Origin: Chloroflexota bacterium
GTDB lineage: Bacteria > Chloroflexota > Chloroflexia > JAMDCE01
Direction: 5' to 3'
Assembly (NCBI GenBank): GCA_023489135.1
Contig: JAMDCE010000590.1
Location: 1-48,421 of the forward strand
DNA: 48,421 nucleotides
The position numbers were made by a program, and so were the translations under genes. Under the pieces are notes generated by a model. That model was not told the DNA's origin, searched no databases, and saw nothing but the letters and a program-made list of their open reading frames with translations. Positions 42,325-48,421 of the stretch are shown one piece after another (the first letter of the stretch is position 1; the number at the start of each line of letters is the position of its first letter).

Positions 42325-42859
42325 GCCGAAGACAAGTGTTGCGCAGCCAATTCGGACGGGTCGGCGCGGGGCGCATGTCGTGGCGCCTGAAGGATACCAG
42401 CCGCAGGAGGCCGGGACGCGAGGGTGCCGCGTTTGCATCGGCTGTGCGAAGACCAGGTCTGAGCGGTGATCGTTATCCGTTGGCGACGGAGTTGTGGGCA
42501 ACGAAGAAGCGAATGCCGGCCGAGAGGCGGCTGAAGCTCGATGGCGAGAGGTCCAGGTTCCGCGAGTTCTCAGCTCAGGGACCATCAATGTAGAGAAGTG
42601 GGTCCTTGCCTGCCAGGCTCCTCAGCGTCCAACCTCCAAGTACGTGCAGTCAGCTTGCCAAGAACCGAGTCACATCATTAGTGACCGGTATTTATGTAGC
42701 CCGCAGAGAACTAGTAAGTGCGGGCTACAGCGAGATAGCCGGATTGTGCCATCCCCGTTTGTAAGAGAAGTAGAGTCTCACTAGTGCGGTAGGTTGTATC
42801 GATTGAGGGCACCGCGAGTCCTCGTATCATTCATCAAGCATGTCCGTAAGGAGGTAATC
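42325..42859 (+). other. Long untranslated leader or small RNA region upstream of the Rieske gene
   Basis: About 530 bases between a strong promoter and the Rieske start, with no recognisable gene. An open frame from about 42375 to 42593 encodes a basic peptide without family features. The sequence is rich in complementary GC segments (for example AGCCG at 42399 with CGGCT further on) and contains an 11-base-pair hairpin at 42695-42729. It could be a regulatory leader or an independent RNA; I cannot assign a known riboswitch class. Confidence 0.4.
42695..42729. repeat. Eleven-base-pair inverted repeat in the Rieske leader
   Basis: TGTAGCCCGCA (42695-42705) and TGCGGGCTACA (42719-42729) around a 13-base loop, perfect complement. 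It resembles a dispersed palindrome; there is no T-run, so a classical terminator is unlikely. Confidence 0.7.
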
Positions 42860-43366
42860 ATGGAGAAGGGAGTTGGAGTGCAGCCGCAGTTGCAAGATGC
42901 TCAGGTGTCTCGCAGGAAGTTCTTGACAGCGGGTCTAGGCGCTATTTCGGGACTGATCGCCATGGCATTGGGAATTCCCGTGGCGGGGTACGCGGTTTCC
43001 CCCGCGTTCGCCAAGAAGGAGCAGAGTTGGGTCCAGCTCGGTTCGGTCGGGGAATTCAAACCGCTCCAGCCGACCAAGGTGGATTACGACGTTTTTCGCA
43101 GGGACGGTTGGATCGAGGAACAGGTGAAGAAGTCCGCCTGGATAGTGTTGCCTCAGGGGGGAGGAGAAGCCGTGGTGTTCGACCCTCGGTGCACGCATCT
43201 GGGTTGCGCCTATCGCTGGGACCAAGGTGAAGGGAAATTCCTATGCCCTTGCCACGACGCAAGATTCGACATCGATGGCAAGGTTGTTGGAGGCCCTCCC
43301 CCCAGGCCCTTGGATCGCCTGAAGACCAAGGTCGAAGGCGGCAAGATCTTCGTCATGGAGGGATAG
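42860..43366 (+). CDS. Rieske iron-sulfur protein of a cytochrome bc/b6f-type complex
   Basis: 168-residue Rieske subunit that takes an electron from quinol. A twin-arginine signal-anchor (SRRKFLTAG at 17-25 and a helix at about 27-47) is followed by the Rieske domain with the two cluster-binding boxes CTHLGC (111-116) and CPCH (129-132). ATG at 42860 has a perfect AAGGAGG. It is the first gene of an operon with cytochrome b6-like and subunit IV-like genes, starting six bases before the former. Confidence 0.95.
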   Translation: MEKGVGVQPQLQDAQVSRRKFLTAGLGAISGLIAMALGIPVAGYAVSPAFAKKEQSWVQLGSVGEFKPLQPTKVDYDVFRRDGWIEEQVKKSAWIVLPQGGGEAVVFDPRCTHLGCAYRWDQGEGKFLCPCHDARFDIDGKVVGGPPPRPLDRLKTKVEGGKIFVMEG

Positions 43367-43371
43367 GTTAG

Positions 43372-44043
43372 ATGATGGAAAGAGCTTACGACTGGATAGA
43401 TGATCGCCTGGGAATCAAACCTATCGTCAAAGATGTCGTAGAGCATCCTGTTCCCGAGCACGTCAATCCGGCCCTGCATCCAAGGGCAATCGTCTACTGT
43501 TTTGGTGGCCTCACGTTCTTCATGTTCTTGATGCTGATCGTCACAGGGATTTTCCTGACCATGTACTATGTTCCTTCGCCGGATCACGCCTATGACAGCG
43601 TGCGGTTCATTACCTACGAACTCAACTTCGGGAGCATAGTGCGTGGCATTCATCACTGGTCGGCCAGCGGCATCGTGATAATGGTGGTCCTACACATGCT
43701 GCGGGTCTACCTGCAGGGAGCCTACAAGGCGCCTCGCGAACTGAACTGGATCGCGGGCGTTTTTCTGTTGATGATTGTGCTCGGCTTCGGATTCACGGGC
43801 TACTTGCTTCCCTGGGACCAGAAGGCCTACTGGGCGACTACCGTCGGAACGAAGATGGCTGAACAGGTGCCGGTCGTGGGACAAACGGTCCTCGCCATTC
43901 TCCGCGGCGGTGAAGAGCTTGGAGCGGTGACGCTCGCTCGTTTCTACTCGTTGCACATATGGTTCCTGCCCTCGATGGCTCTGATGTTCTTAGGGCTGCA
44001 CTTCCTGATGGTTCGGCGGCAAGGAATCTCGGGTCCGATGTGA
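43372..44043 (+). CDS. Cytochrome b6-type subunit
   Basis: 223-residue N-terminal half of cytochrome b with four membrane helices. Heme ligands are His94 and His108 on helix B and His195 and His210 on helix D; the 15-residue step on helix D is the b6 type rather than the mitochondrial type. Cys43 in VYCFGGLT aligns with the plastid b6 cysteine that binds heme c-n covalently. The length and split gene arrangement also fit a b6f/Firmicutes-style complex. It oxidises quinol together with the Rieske protein next to it. Confidence 0.94.
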   Translation: MMERAYDWIDDRLGIKPIVKDVVEHPVPEHVNPALHPRAIVYCFGGLTFFMFLMLIVTGIFLTMYYVPSPDHAYDSVRFITYELNFGSIVRGIHHWSASGIVIMVVLHMLRVYLQGAYKAPRELNWIAGVFLLMIVLGFGFTGYLLPWDQKAYWATTVGTKMAEQVPVVGQTVLAILRGGEELGAVTLARFYSLHIWFLPSMALMFLGLHFLMVRRQGISGPM

Positions 44044-44102
44044 TTTGGGTTGACACTAGGTATCTCGCGCGAAAAGCAGTTCGTGTTTGAGGGGGCAATG
44101 AG

Positions 44103-44792
44103 TTGAAAAAAGATAGCTATGACATGGGAAGGAGCGAACCCTTCTTCCCAGATTTCCTCTTCAAGGAAGCCGTGGCCGCGCTGCTGGCCTTTATCGTGAT
44201 TCTGTTCTTGGCGACCTTCCAGCACGTTCCCCTGGAGCCCCTGGCCGATCCCACTGATAATGCCTACGTGCCCCGGCCCGAGTGGTACTTCATGTTCCTT
44301 TTCCAGTTGCTTAAGTACTTCCCCGGGGACCTGGAACCGCTTGCCGTCGTCGTGATACCGACGATAGGCATACTCCTCTTGATCTTGCTGCCTTTCTATG
44401 ATCGTTCCAAGGTGAGAATACCAACCGCCAGGCCGCTTGCTACTGCCGCGGCGGGCATGGCTATGGTTGGAATCGTCTACCTCACGTCTATGGCGATCAT
44501 TACTACTCCCGCTCCGACCATCTCCGAAGCCTTGCCTCCGGTGAAGCTTACGGCAGCCGAAAACGCAGGAAAGAAGCTTTTCCAGGATCAGGGCTGCACC
44601 GGTTGTCACAAGGCGGGAGGGGGGCCGGCTCCGGACCTCTCCAAGATCGGCAGCACGCGAGACATGGATTTCTTGGTGAAGTACATCAAGAATCCCAAGG
44701 AAGTGGACCCCTCGGCCACGATGCCCCCGTTCGCTTCAATGGGCGATGACAAGATAGGCCAGCTCTCCCAATACCTGGCGAAGCTGAAGTAG
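44103..44792 (+). CDS. Subunit IV-type cytochrome b C-terminal half fused to cytochrome c
   Basis: 229-residue fusion. The first part has three membrane helices and the quinol-site motif PEWY near residue 60, as in subunit IV of b6f complexes. The last 80 residues form a cytochrome c domain with one heme site, CTGCH, and a Met in ATMPPF as likely sixth ligand, so the electron acceptor of the complex is built in. TTG at 44103 has GAGGGGG upstream. Similar fusions are known in QcrC of Firmicutes. It completes the bc operon. Confidence 0.93.
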   Translation: MKKDSYDMGRSEPFFPDFLFKEAVAALLAFIVILFLATFQHVPLEPLADPTDNAYVPRPEWYFMFLFQLLKYFPGDLEPLAVVVIPTIGILLLILLPFYDRSKVRIPTARPLATAAAGMAMVGIVYLTSMAIITTPAPTISEALPPVKLTAAENAGKKLFQDQGCTGCHKAGGGPAPDLSKIGSTRDMDFLVKYIKNPKEVDPSATMPPFASMGDDKIGQLSQYLAKLK

Positions 44793-44851
44793 CTCGACCA
44801 TCTTAGCCTGACGGCGGGGCTCTTCGGGGCGTGCCTGAGATGTGTATCGGA

Positions 44852-44873
44852 GGGGCGATCGATAGATCGCCCC
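44852..44873. repeat. Hairpin with GGGGCGATC core after the bc operon
   Basis: GGGGCGATC (44852-44860) and GATCGCCCC (44865-44873) around GATA. It shares its core with 40882-40908. No T-run follows. Confidence 0.7.
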
Positions 44874-45062
44874 ACAGGCATCGGTCTAGGCCTGGTGTCG
44901 CTGCTCTAGCCAGGTGGAGCCTGCAGCCGCACCTTCAAGTGGTTGATGCGTTTTCTCGAGAGCCATGTCTGCTCGGGGTCCGAGTCGCTTGAAAGCCTGA
45001 TCCGTGAATTAATATGCATCAGACATTATCGAGCGATCTTGCGCCACAGGAGGACAATCCCA

Positions 45063-45965
45063 GTGCTACCTCGACTTCTACATCTTTGTCTCGCCCTGGC
45101 CCTGTTCCTGGTGTCGGCCGCGGGCTGCAACTCCACGGCGGGCCAAAGCCGCGACGCCGGAAGCTCCAACGGCGCCGGCAACTCGTCGCCAAGGCAGTCG
45201 ACGGTGAGCGCCGCGACTCCTTCGATCACTCCTTCGACGCCATCTCCGTCCATCGTGGGAAAAGATGGCGCTGAGATGCTCTTGGTGCCGGCGGGCAAGT
45301 TCATCATGGGTGCTTCCGACCAGCACTTCGACCAGAGGCCCGTTCACGAGGTGACCACGGGTGCCTATTACATGGACAAGCTCGAGGTGACCAACGCCGA
45401 GTACAAGAAGTTCGTCGACGCTACCGGCCACCAGGTTCCGTACCTCGACGCGGACTATGCCCAGAAGTACAACTGGCAAAATGGCACCTATCCCCCGGGC
45501 AAAGACGACTATCCGGTGGTGCTGGTGGATTGGCACGATGCGCAGGAGTACTGTCAATGGGCCGGCAAGCGCCTGCCCTCTGAACCCGAATGGGAGAAAG
45601 CGGCCCGCGGCAAAGATGGCCGGATCTTCCCGTGGGGCAACGAGTTCGACGTGGCCCGGATGAACAGCTGGGAGGCGGGACCGGGGGAGACCACGCCGGT
45701 GGGCCGCTACGCGCAGGGCGCCAGCCCCTACGGCATCCTGGACATGGCCGGCAACGTCTGGGAGTGGACCGCCGACTGGTTCGATCGCTACCCCGGGAAC
45801 GACGACGTGAGCGACCACTACGGCACAACCTATAAGGTGCTGCGAGGTACCTCCTGGGGCAACGTCATCAAGTACGCCCGTGGCTCCAACCGGCACTGGG
45901 TCGAGCCCTGGACCAAGAACACGCTCACCGGACTGCGGTGCGTGGTATCGAATCCCGGCCGGTAG
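45063..45965 (+). CDS. Exported SUMF1/FGE-sulfatase-modifying-factor-like lipoprotein
   Basis: 300-residue lipoprotein. GTG at 45063 has AGGAGG nine bases upstream and gives a signal peptide ending SAAGC with lipidated Cys22; the in-frame ATG at 44943 lacks support. After a Ser/Thr/Pro linker comes the formylglycine-generating-enzyme-like fold (about 75-298): LVPAGKFIMGA, LEVTNAEYKKF, GKRLPSEPEWEKAARG, DMAGNVWEWTADW and GLRCV. The active-site Cys pair of true FGE is not evident, so it is more likely a non-catalytic relative, which are common in outer-surface complexes. No sulfatase gene is nearby. Confidence 0.88.
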   Translation: MLPRLLHLCLALALFLVSAAGCNSTAGQSRDAGSSNGAGNSSPRQSTVSAATPSITPSTPSPSIVGKDGAEMLLVPAGKFIMGASDQHFDQRPVHEVTTGAYYMDKLEVTNAEYKKFVDATGHQVPYLDADYAQKYNWQNGTYPPGKDDYPVVLVDWHDAQEYCQWAGKRLPSEPEWEKAARGKDGRIFPWGNEFDVARMNSWEAGPGETTPVGRYAQGASPYGILDMAGNVWEWTADWFDRYPGNDDVSDHYGTTYKVLRGTSWGNVIKYARGSNRHWVEPWTKNTLTGLRCVVSNPGR

Positions 45966-46288
45966 CCTAAGGCGTTTTGCAATCTTATACAGCAAACGGC
46001 CTGGACGGCACCCGCATTCCCTCTCCCTGATCGCGGAGTGATCAATTGCAGCCAGATCGCCACCATTCAGAAATATGGCCCGGCTTCCCACTTGCGTCCG
46101 CCAACGGGAGAGAGTACGGTGCGCCCCATTGGGAGGCTCGTCCCTCAAAAGATGGCGGAGGTGGATACTGCCGTGAAGTATAGTCTGGGACTGACGTAGG
46201 ACTCCTTGACGCGCCATCCAAGTCTTCCCCTCCCCCGTCGCCGTCGTGTATAATCCGATTCAGCTAACCACGCAGCGGGAGGCCGAAC
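45966..46288. other. Intergenic region upstream of rpe
   Basis: No gene seen in 323 bases. A TATAAT box at 46249-46254, 35 bases before the rpe start, is a likely -10 element, but no matching -35 hexamer is found at the right distance. Confidence 0.45.
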
Positions 46289-46963
46289 TTGATCAATATA
46301 TCTCCTTCTATCCTTTCTGCCGATTTCGGGCGTTTGGGACAGCAGATCGCGGAGATCGAGCAAACGGGGGTGGCCGACCGGCTCCACATAGATGTCATGG
46401 ATGGCCACTTTGTTCCCAACATAACGATCGGCCCCGTGGTCGTCGGCTCCATTCGCCCGCTGACCAGGCTGCTGCTCGAAGTTCATCTTATGATCGAGAA
46501 TCCCGGCCGCTACGTGGAATCCTTCGCCAAGGCCGGTGCCGACCTCCTGATCGTGCACGTGGAGGCCTGTCCCCATTTGCACCGCGACGTCGAGCTCATT
46601 CGGCAGCTGGGGGTGAGACCGGGGGTGGCCCTCAATCCGGCGACTCCGCCGGCAAGCGTCTCGGAGATTCTGGGCGGCCTGCACCAGGTCCTGGTCATGT
46701 CGGTCAATCCGGGCTTCGGCGGGCAGTCCTTCATTCCAGGCTCCTTGGCGAGGATCGAGAAGATGCGTTCGATGCTGAGGGAGGGAGAGCTGGAGATAGA
46801 GGTTGGGGTGGATGGTGGTATCAGCGCGTCTCTGGCCCCGGAAGTGGTGAAGGCGGGCGCCAACGTCTTGGTGTCCGGATCGGCGGTTTTCAATCATCCG
46901 CGGGGGATTTCGTTTGCCTTGCGCGAAATGCGCGACGCCTGTGGCTTGGCGGATGTCCAATGA
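46289..46963 (+). CDS. rpe: Ribulose-phosphate 3-epimerase
   Basis: 224-residue TIM-barrel enzyme of the pentose phosphate and Calvin pathways, interconverting ribulose 5-phosphate and xylulose 5-phosphate. Family landmarks: SPSILSADF at the N-terminus, HIDVMDGHFVPNITIGP near 33 (metal ligands and catalytic Asp), VEVHLMIENP-like LEVHLMIENP near 66, VNPGFGGQSFIP near 138 and VDGGIS near 173 with the second catalytic Asp. TTG at 46289 has GGGAGG six bases upstream. The length is normal. Confidence 0.96.
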   Translation: MINISPSILSADFGRLGQQIAEIEQTGVADRLHIDVMDGHFVPNITIGPVVVGSIRPLTRLLLEVHLMIENPGRYVESFAKAGADLLIVHVEACPHLHRDVELIRQLGVRPGVALNPATPPASVSEILGGLHQVLVMSVNPGFGGQSFIPGSLARIEKMRSMLREGELEIEVGVDGGISASLAPEVVKAGANVLVSGSAVFNHPRGISFALREMRDACGLADVQ

Positions 46964-46965
46964 TT

Positions 46966-47004
46966 GAAAAAGAAAATAGCCAGGCTCGTTTTTCAGGCTG
47001 GCTA
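46966..47004 (-). terminator. Intrinsic terminator of rpmB
   Basis: On the minus strand the hairpin arms TAGCCAG (47004-46998) and CTGGCTA (46983-46977) are followed by TTTTCTTTTTC (46976-46966). It lies about 100 bases past the rpmB stop, between the convergent rpe and rpmB. Confidence 0.7.
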
Positions 47005-47102
47005 AATCTTCCACAATTAATTGTCGACCCTGGTGGCTCGAAAGACTGGCCTGTAAGCCGGCGGATGCGATGCCCACCGCTGGCCCAGACCCTGGATCAC
47101 AG

Positions 47103-47291
47103 TTAAACCTTGGTCTTGTTCATGGTTCGAAGACACCTGGTGCAGGCTCGGACTCGTACTCGGGTTGAGCCGAGCGTGATCGTCGTTTTTTGAATGTTCG
47201 GAGCCCAGGTCCTGTTGGTGGCGCGCTTCGAGTGGCTTACGTTGTGTCCTGTCCCGGCAACCTTGCCGCAGATATCGCACTTACCGGCCAA
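47103..47291 (-). CDS. rpmB: 50S ribosomal protein L28
   Basis: 62-residue ribosomal protein with the L28 pattern: KCDICGK near the start, GHNVSHSKRATNRTWAPNIQ and RVRACTRCLRTM at the end. The two CxxC pairs (CDIC, CTRC) mark the zinc-binding form. TTG at 47291 has AAGGGGG eight bases upstream and gives the standard length; ATG codons further upstream would add an atypical N-terminus. Confidence 0.95.
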   Translation of the reverse strand: MAGKCDICGKVAGTGHNVSHSKRATNRTWAPNIQKTTITLGSTRVRVRACTRCLRTMNKTKV

Positions 47292-47461
47292 TACAGCTAC
47301 CCCCTTTGACGGCGTTTGTTTTTCTGATATCATCTGACTGGATTCACAAATCGAGCGCATTGCTGGCCCGTACGGTGTATAATATCACATCGGTTCGGCC
47401 GAAGCAAACTGAGCAGGCTGCGGATTGAGCAAGGCATAGAGCAGCTAGGGGAAGGCATCGC

Positions 47462-47668
47462 ATGGGCTTCATAACCAAGGACATGGTAATCTCCAGAGTC
47501 ATCACCGACTATCAGGGCACCTGGGAGGTGTTCCAGCAATTTGGGATGGGTTGCAGCGATTGTATGGGTTCCCTGGACGAAACCATCGAAAACGGTGCCA
47601 GGATGCATCGTGTGAGCCTGGACAAGCTATTGAATGACCTCAACTCCTTCATTGCCGCGAACGGTTAG
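47462..47668 (+). CDS. DUF1858 domain protein
   Basis: 68-residue protein of the DUF1858 family (TIGR03980-like), small proteins related to hybrid-cluster and ScdA/RIC-type N-terminal domains. It has MVISRVITDY near the start, then GMGCSDCMGS with a CxxC pair near residue 31 and the usual ETIENGARMH segment. It may bind a metal or take part in redox or iron-sulfur repair. ATG at 47462 has GGGGAAGG upstream. A TATAAT at 47378-47383 is its likely -10 box. Confidence 0.88.
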   Translation: MGFITKDMVISRVITDYQGTWEVFQQFGMGCSDCMGSLDETIENGARMHRVSLDKLLNDLNSFIAANG

Positions 47669-47746
47669 CAGCAAGAGCTCCTGGACCTGAGTCATGTCAT
47701 TGGCAATGTGACCTCCGTCCCTTGCCCTCACTTTCCATCTGGAGAG

Positions 47747-47821
47747 ATGACAACGGTGGACGCAAGCGCGGCGATCGGAATGCACGTCGGCGCCGCGGTG
47801 ACGCGCTTTGTGGTGAAGTGA
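47747..47821 (+). CDS. Possible 24-residue small ORF coupled to the next gene
   Basis: ATG at 47747 with GGAGAG just upstream opens a 24-codon frame reading MTTVDASAAIGMHVGAAVTR and four more residues. Its TGA overlaps the GTG start of the following frame as GTGA. It may be a leader that couples translation, or a remnant. I do not recognise it. Confidence 0.3.
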   Translation: MTTVDASAAIGMHVGAAVTRFVVK

Positions 47822-48421
47822 AAGACAAAGCATCTGACCGGAACGAACTGATAGCAAGACTCTCACGCGTGCTCCTGCACGAAGTGCGAATGGGCTTTGT
47901 GGATCGCGCCGTCTACGGGGGACTGGAGAAGTTCGTCGCCGCCTGGGCGAGCGAGGCTGCGCCATTCCTCGGTTCCACGATGCTGTCCGGTTTGCCCCAA
48001 GATGCCGTGGAGGCGCTGCGCTCGTATTCGACGAAAGACGCGGAGCAGAGAGAGCGAGGCGTGCGCTCACTCCTCGGGCGCCTGGGCGGGGTCGAGAATG
48101 GGAACGACCAGGGCGGTCGGGCTCCACGAGCCAAGATAGAACACCGGGGCGTTGGCGAGGATCCGCTCCTCGATGGGGCGGGCAGGAAGACGTCTGTTTC
48201 AACGCAAAATAGCTCGGCGCAGGCTCCGCCCTCACCCGGCCTTCGGCCGACCTCTCCCAGAGGGAGAGGTGAAGCGCCCCCACGCCCCTCGGGCGGGCAG
48301 GGACGTCCGCCCCGAGGCCCAGGCCGCGCCGGCGCGGCCTCCGATCCCCCTCTCCCTCTGAGAGAGGGCCGGGGTGAGGGCGCGACCCGGCGGGGAGTGG
48401 GGCAGAGTCCGCACGCTGGCA
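47818..48421 (+). CDS. recG: Probable RecG-type helicase N-terminal part, cut by the window end
   Basis: An open frame from GTG at 47818 runs to the end of the window without a stop (201 codons). The first 45 residues, notably VLLHEVRMGFVDRAVYGGLE, resemble the N-terminal extension of Chloroflexota RecG helicases; the position after rpmB also fits. From about residue 137 the frame crosses a dispersed palindrome, giving a Pro/Gly/Arg-rich stretch. No helicase motif is reached, so the name rests on the N-terminus and synteny. Confidence 0.55.
   Translation, partial: MKDKASDRNELIARLSRVLLHEVRMGFVDRAVYGGLEKFVAAWASEAAPFLGSTMLSGLPQDAVEALRSYSTKDAEQRERGVRSLLGRLGGVENGNDQGGRAPRAKIEHRGVGEDPLLDGAGRKTSVSTQNSSAQAPPSPGLRPTSPRGRGEAPPRPSGGQGRPPRGPGRAGAASDPPLPLREGRGEGATRRGVGQSPHAG
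48228..48381. repeat. Dispersed palindromic element with GCCCTCACCC ends
   Basis: 154 bases bounded by GCCCTCACCC and GGGTGAGGGC. The internal segments CGGCCTTCGGCCGACC and CCCCCTCTCCCTCTG are shared with 41081-41226, while the middle differs. It is read through in frame by the RecG-like gene. Confidence 0.88.

Noticed and set aside
42390..42403. AAGGATACCAGCC resembles the cobalamin riboswitch B12 box in the Rieske leader.
   Set aside because: Only about 60 transcribed bases precede it, too few for the riboswitch core, and the other conserved boxes are absent.
42375..42593. Basic 70-residue open frame in the Rieske leader considered as a small gene.
   Set aside because: No clear ribosome site, no family features, and composition resembles chance frames in GC-rich sequence; kept only as part of the leader entry.
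47627..48283. A 218-codon minus-strand open frame at the window end.
   Set aside because: Its sequence is low in hydrophobic residues and Arg/Pro/Ser-rich, starts within a palindromic repeat and runs against the RecG-like frame, which has a better match.

Overview
The window is GC-rich bacterial chromosome, most likely from a member of the Chloroflexota. This is an inference from gene content: a stand-alone HAS-barrel gene overlapping HerA with NurA nearby, a DUF2342-type zinc metalloprotease, a b6-type cytochrome b followed by a subunit IV-cytochrome c fusion, and a RecG-like N-terminus with the extended form I associate with this phylum. There is no rRNA, tRNA, CRISPR array or intact IS element that I can see.

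Layout. Positions 1-2940 (minus strand) hold a three-gene sugar/cell-surface operon: NAD-dependent epimerase, DegT aminotransferase, GT2 glycosyltransferase. Positions 3160-17480 are almost all minus strand and read, in transcription order, selA, an HD-GYP phosphodiesterase, selB, a zinc metalloprotease, nurA, an MNT/HEPN pair, an ADP-forming acyl-CoA synthetase, a HAS-barrel gene and herA. Between herA and the sugar operon lies a toxin-antitoxin scrapyard: an orphan MNT gene, a CopG antitoxin clipped by the end of herA, a broken XRE regulator and a second HEPN/MNT pair. Positions 17870-25800 (plus strand) are a tightly coupled five-gene export operon: solute-binding lipoprotein, HlyD-like adaptor, FtsX-type permease and two ABC ATPases, one carrying an AbrB-like C-terminal domain. 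Positions 25900-30020 are another small-module island: vapBC with a palindromic operator, a Phd-like antitoxin overlapping a retropepsin-like protease, and a chemoreceptor gene whose 3' end and upstream region carry the two halves of a second antitoxin copy.

Positions 30100-46000 form a signalling and respiration block. A dCache-HAMP-GAF histidine kinase and two response regulators precede a lipoprotein cytochrome c, an SPFH protein, a complete complex iron-sulfur molybdoenzyme (four-cluster FeS subunit, NrfD membrane anchor, TAT-exported molybdopterin subunit), an octaheme cytochrome, a divergently transcribed diheme cytochrome, a Rieske/cytochrome b6/subunit IV-cyt c complex, and an exported SUMF1-like lipoprotein. 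The parts suggest electron flow between quinol, the periplasmic molybdoenzyme and several c-type cytochromes. Substrate and direction cannot be read from sequence. The last 2 kb carry rpe, rpmB (minus strand, with its own terminator), a DUF1858 redox-type small protein and the beginning of a probable recG.

Two features run through the window. Dispersed palindromic repeats with GCCCTCACCC-type ends or GGGAGAGGG cores occur at three places and each is read through in frame by a gene (the HlyD-like N-terminus, the diheme cytochrome C-terminus, the RecG-like N-terminal region). Small toxin-antitoxin-like modules, several broken or rearranged, cluster around herA/nurA and around the chemoreceptor.
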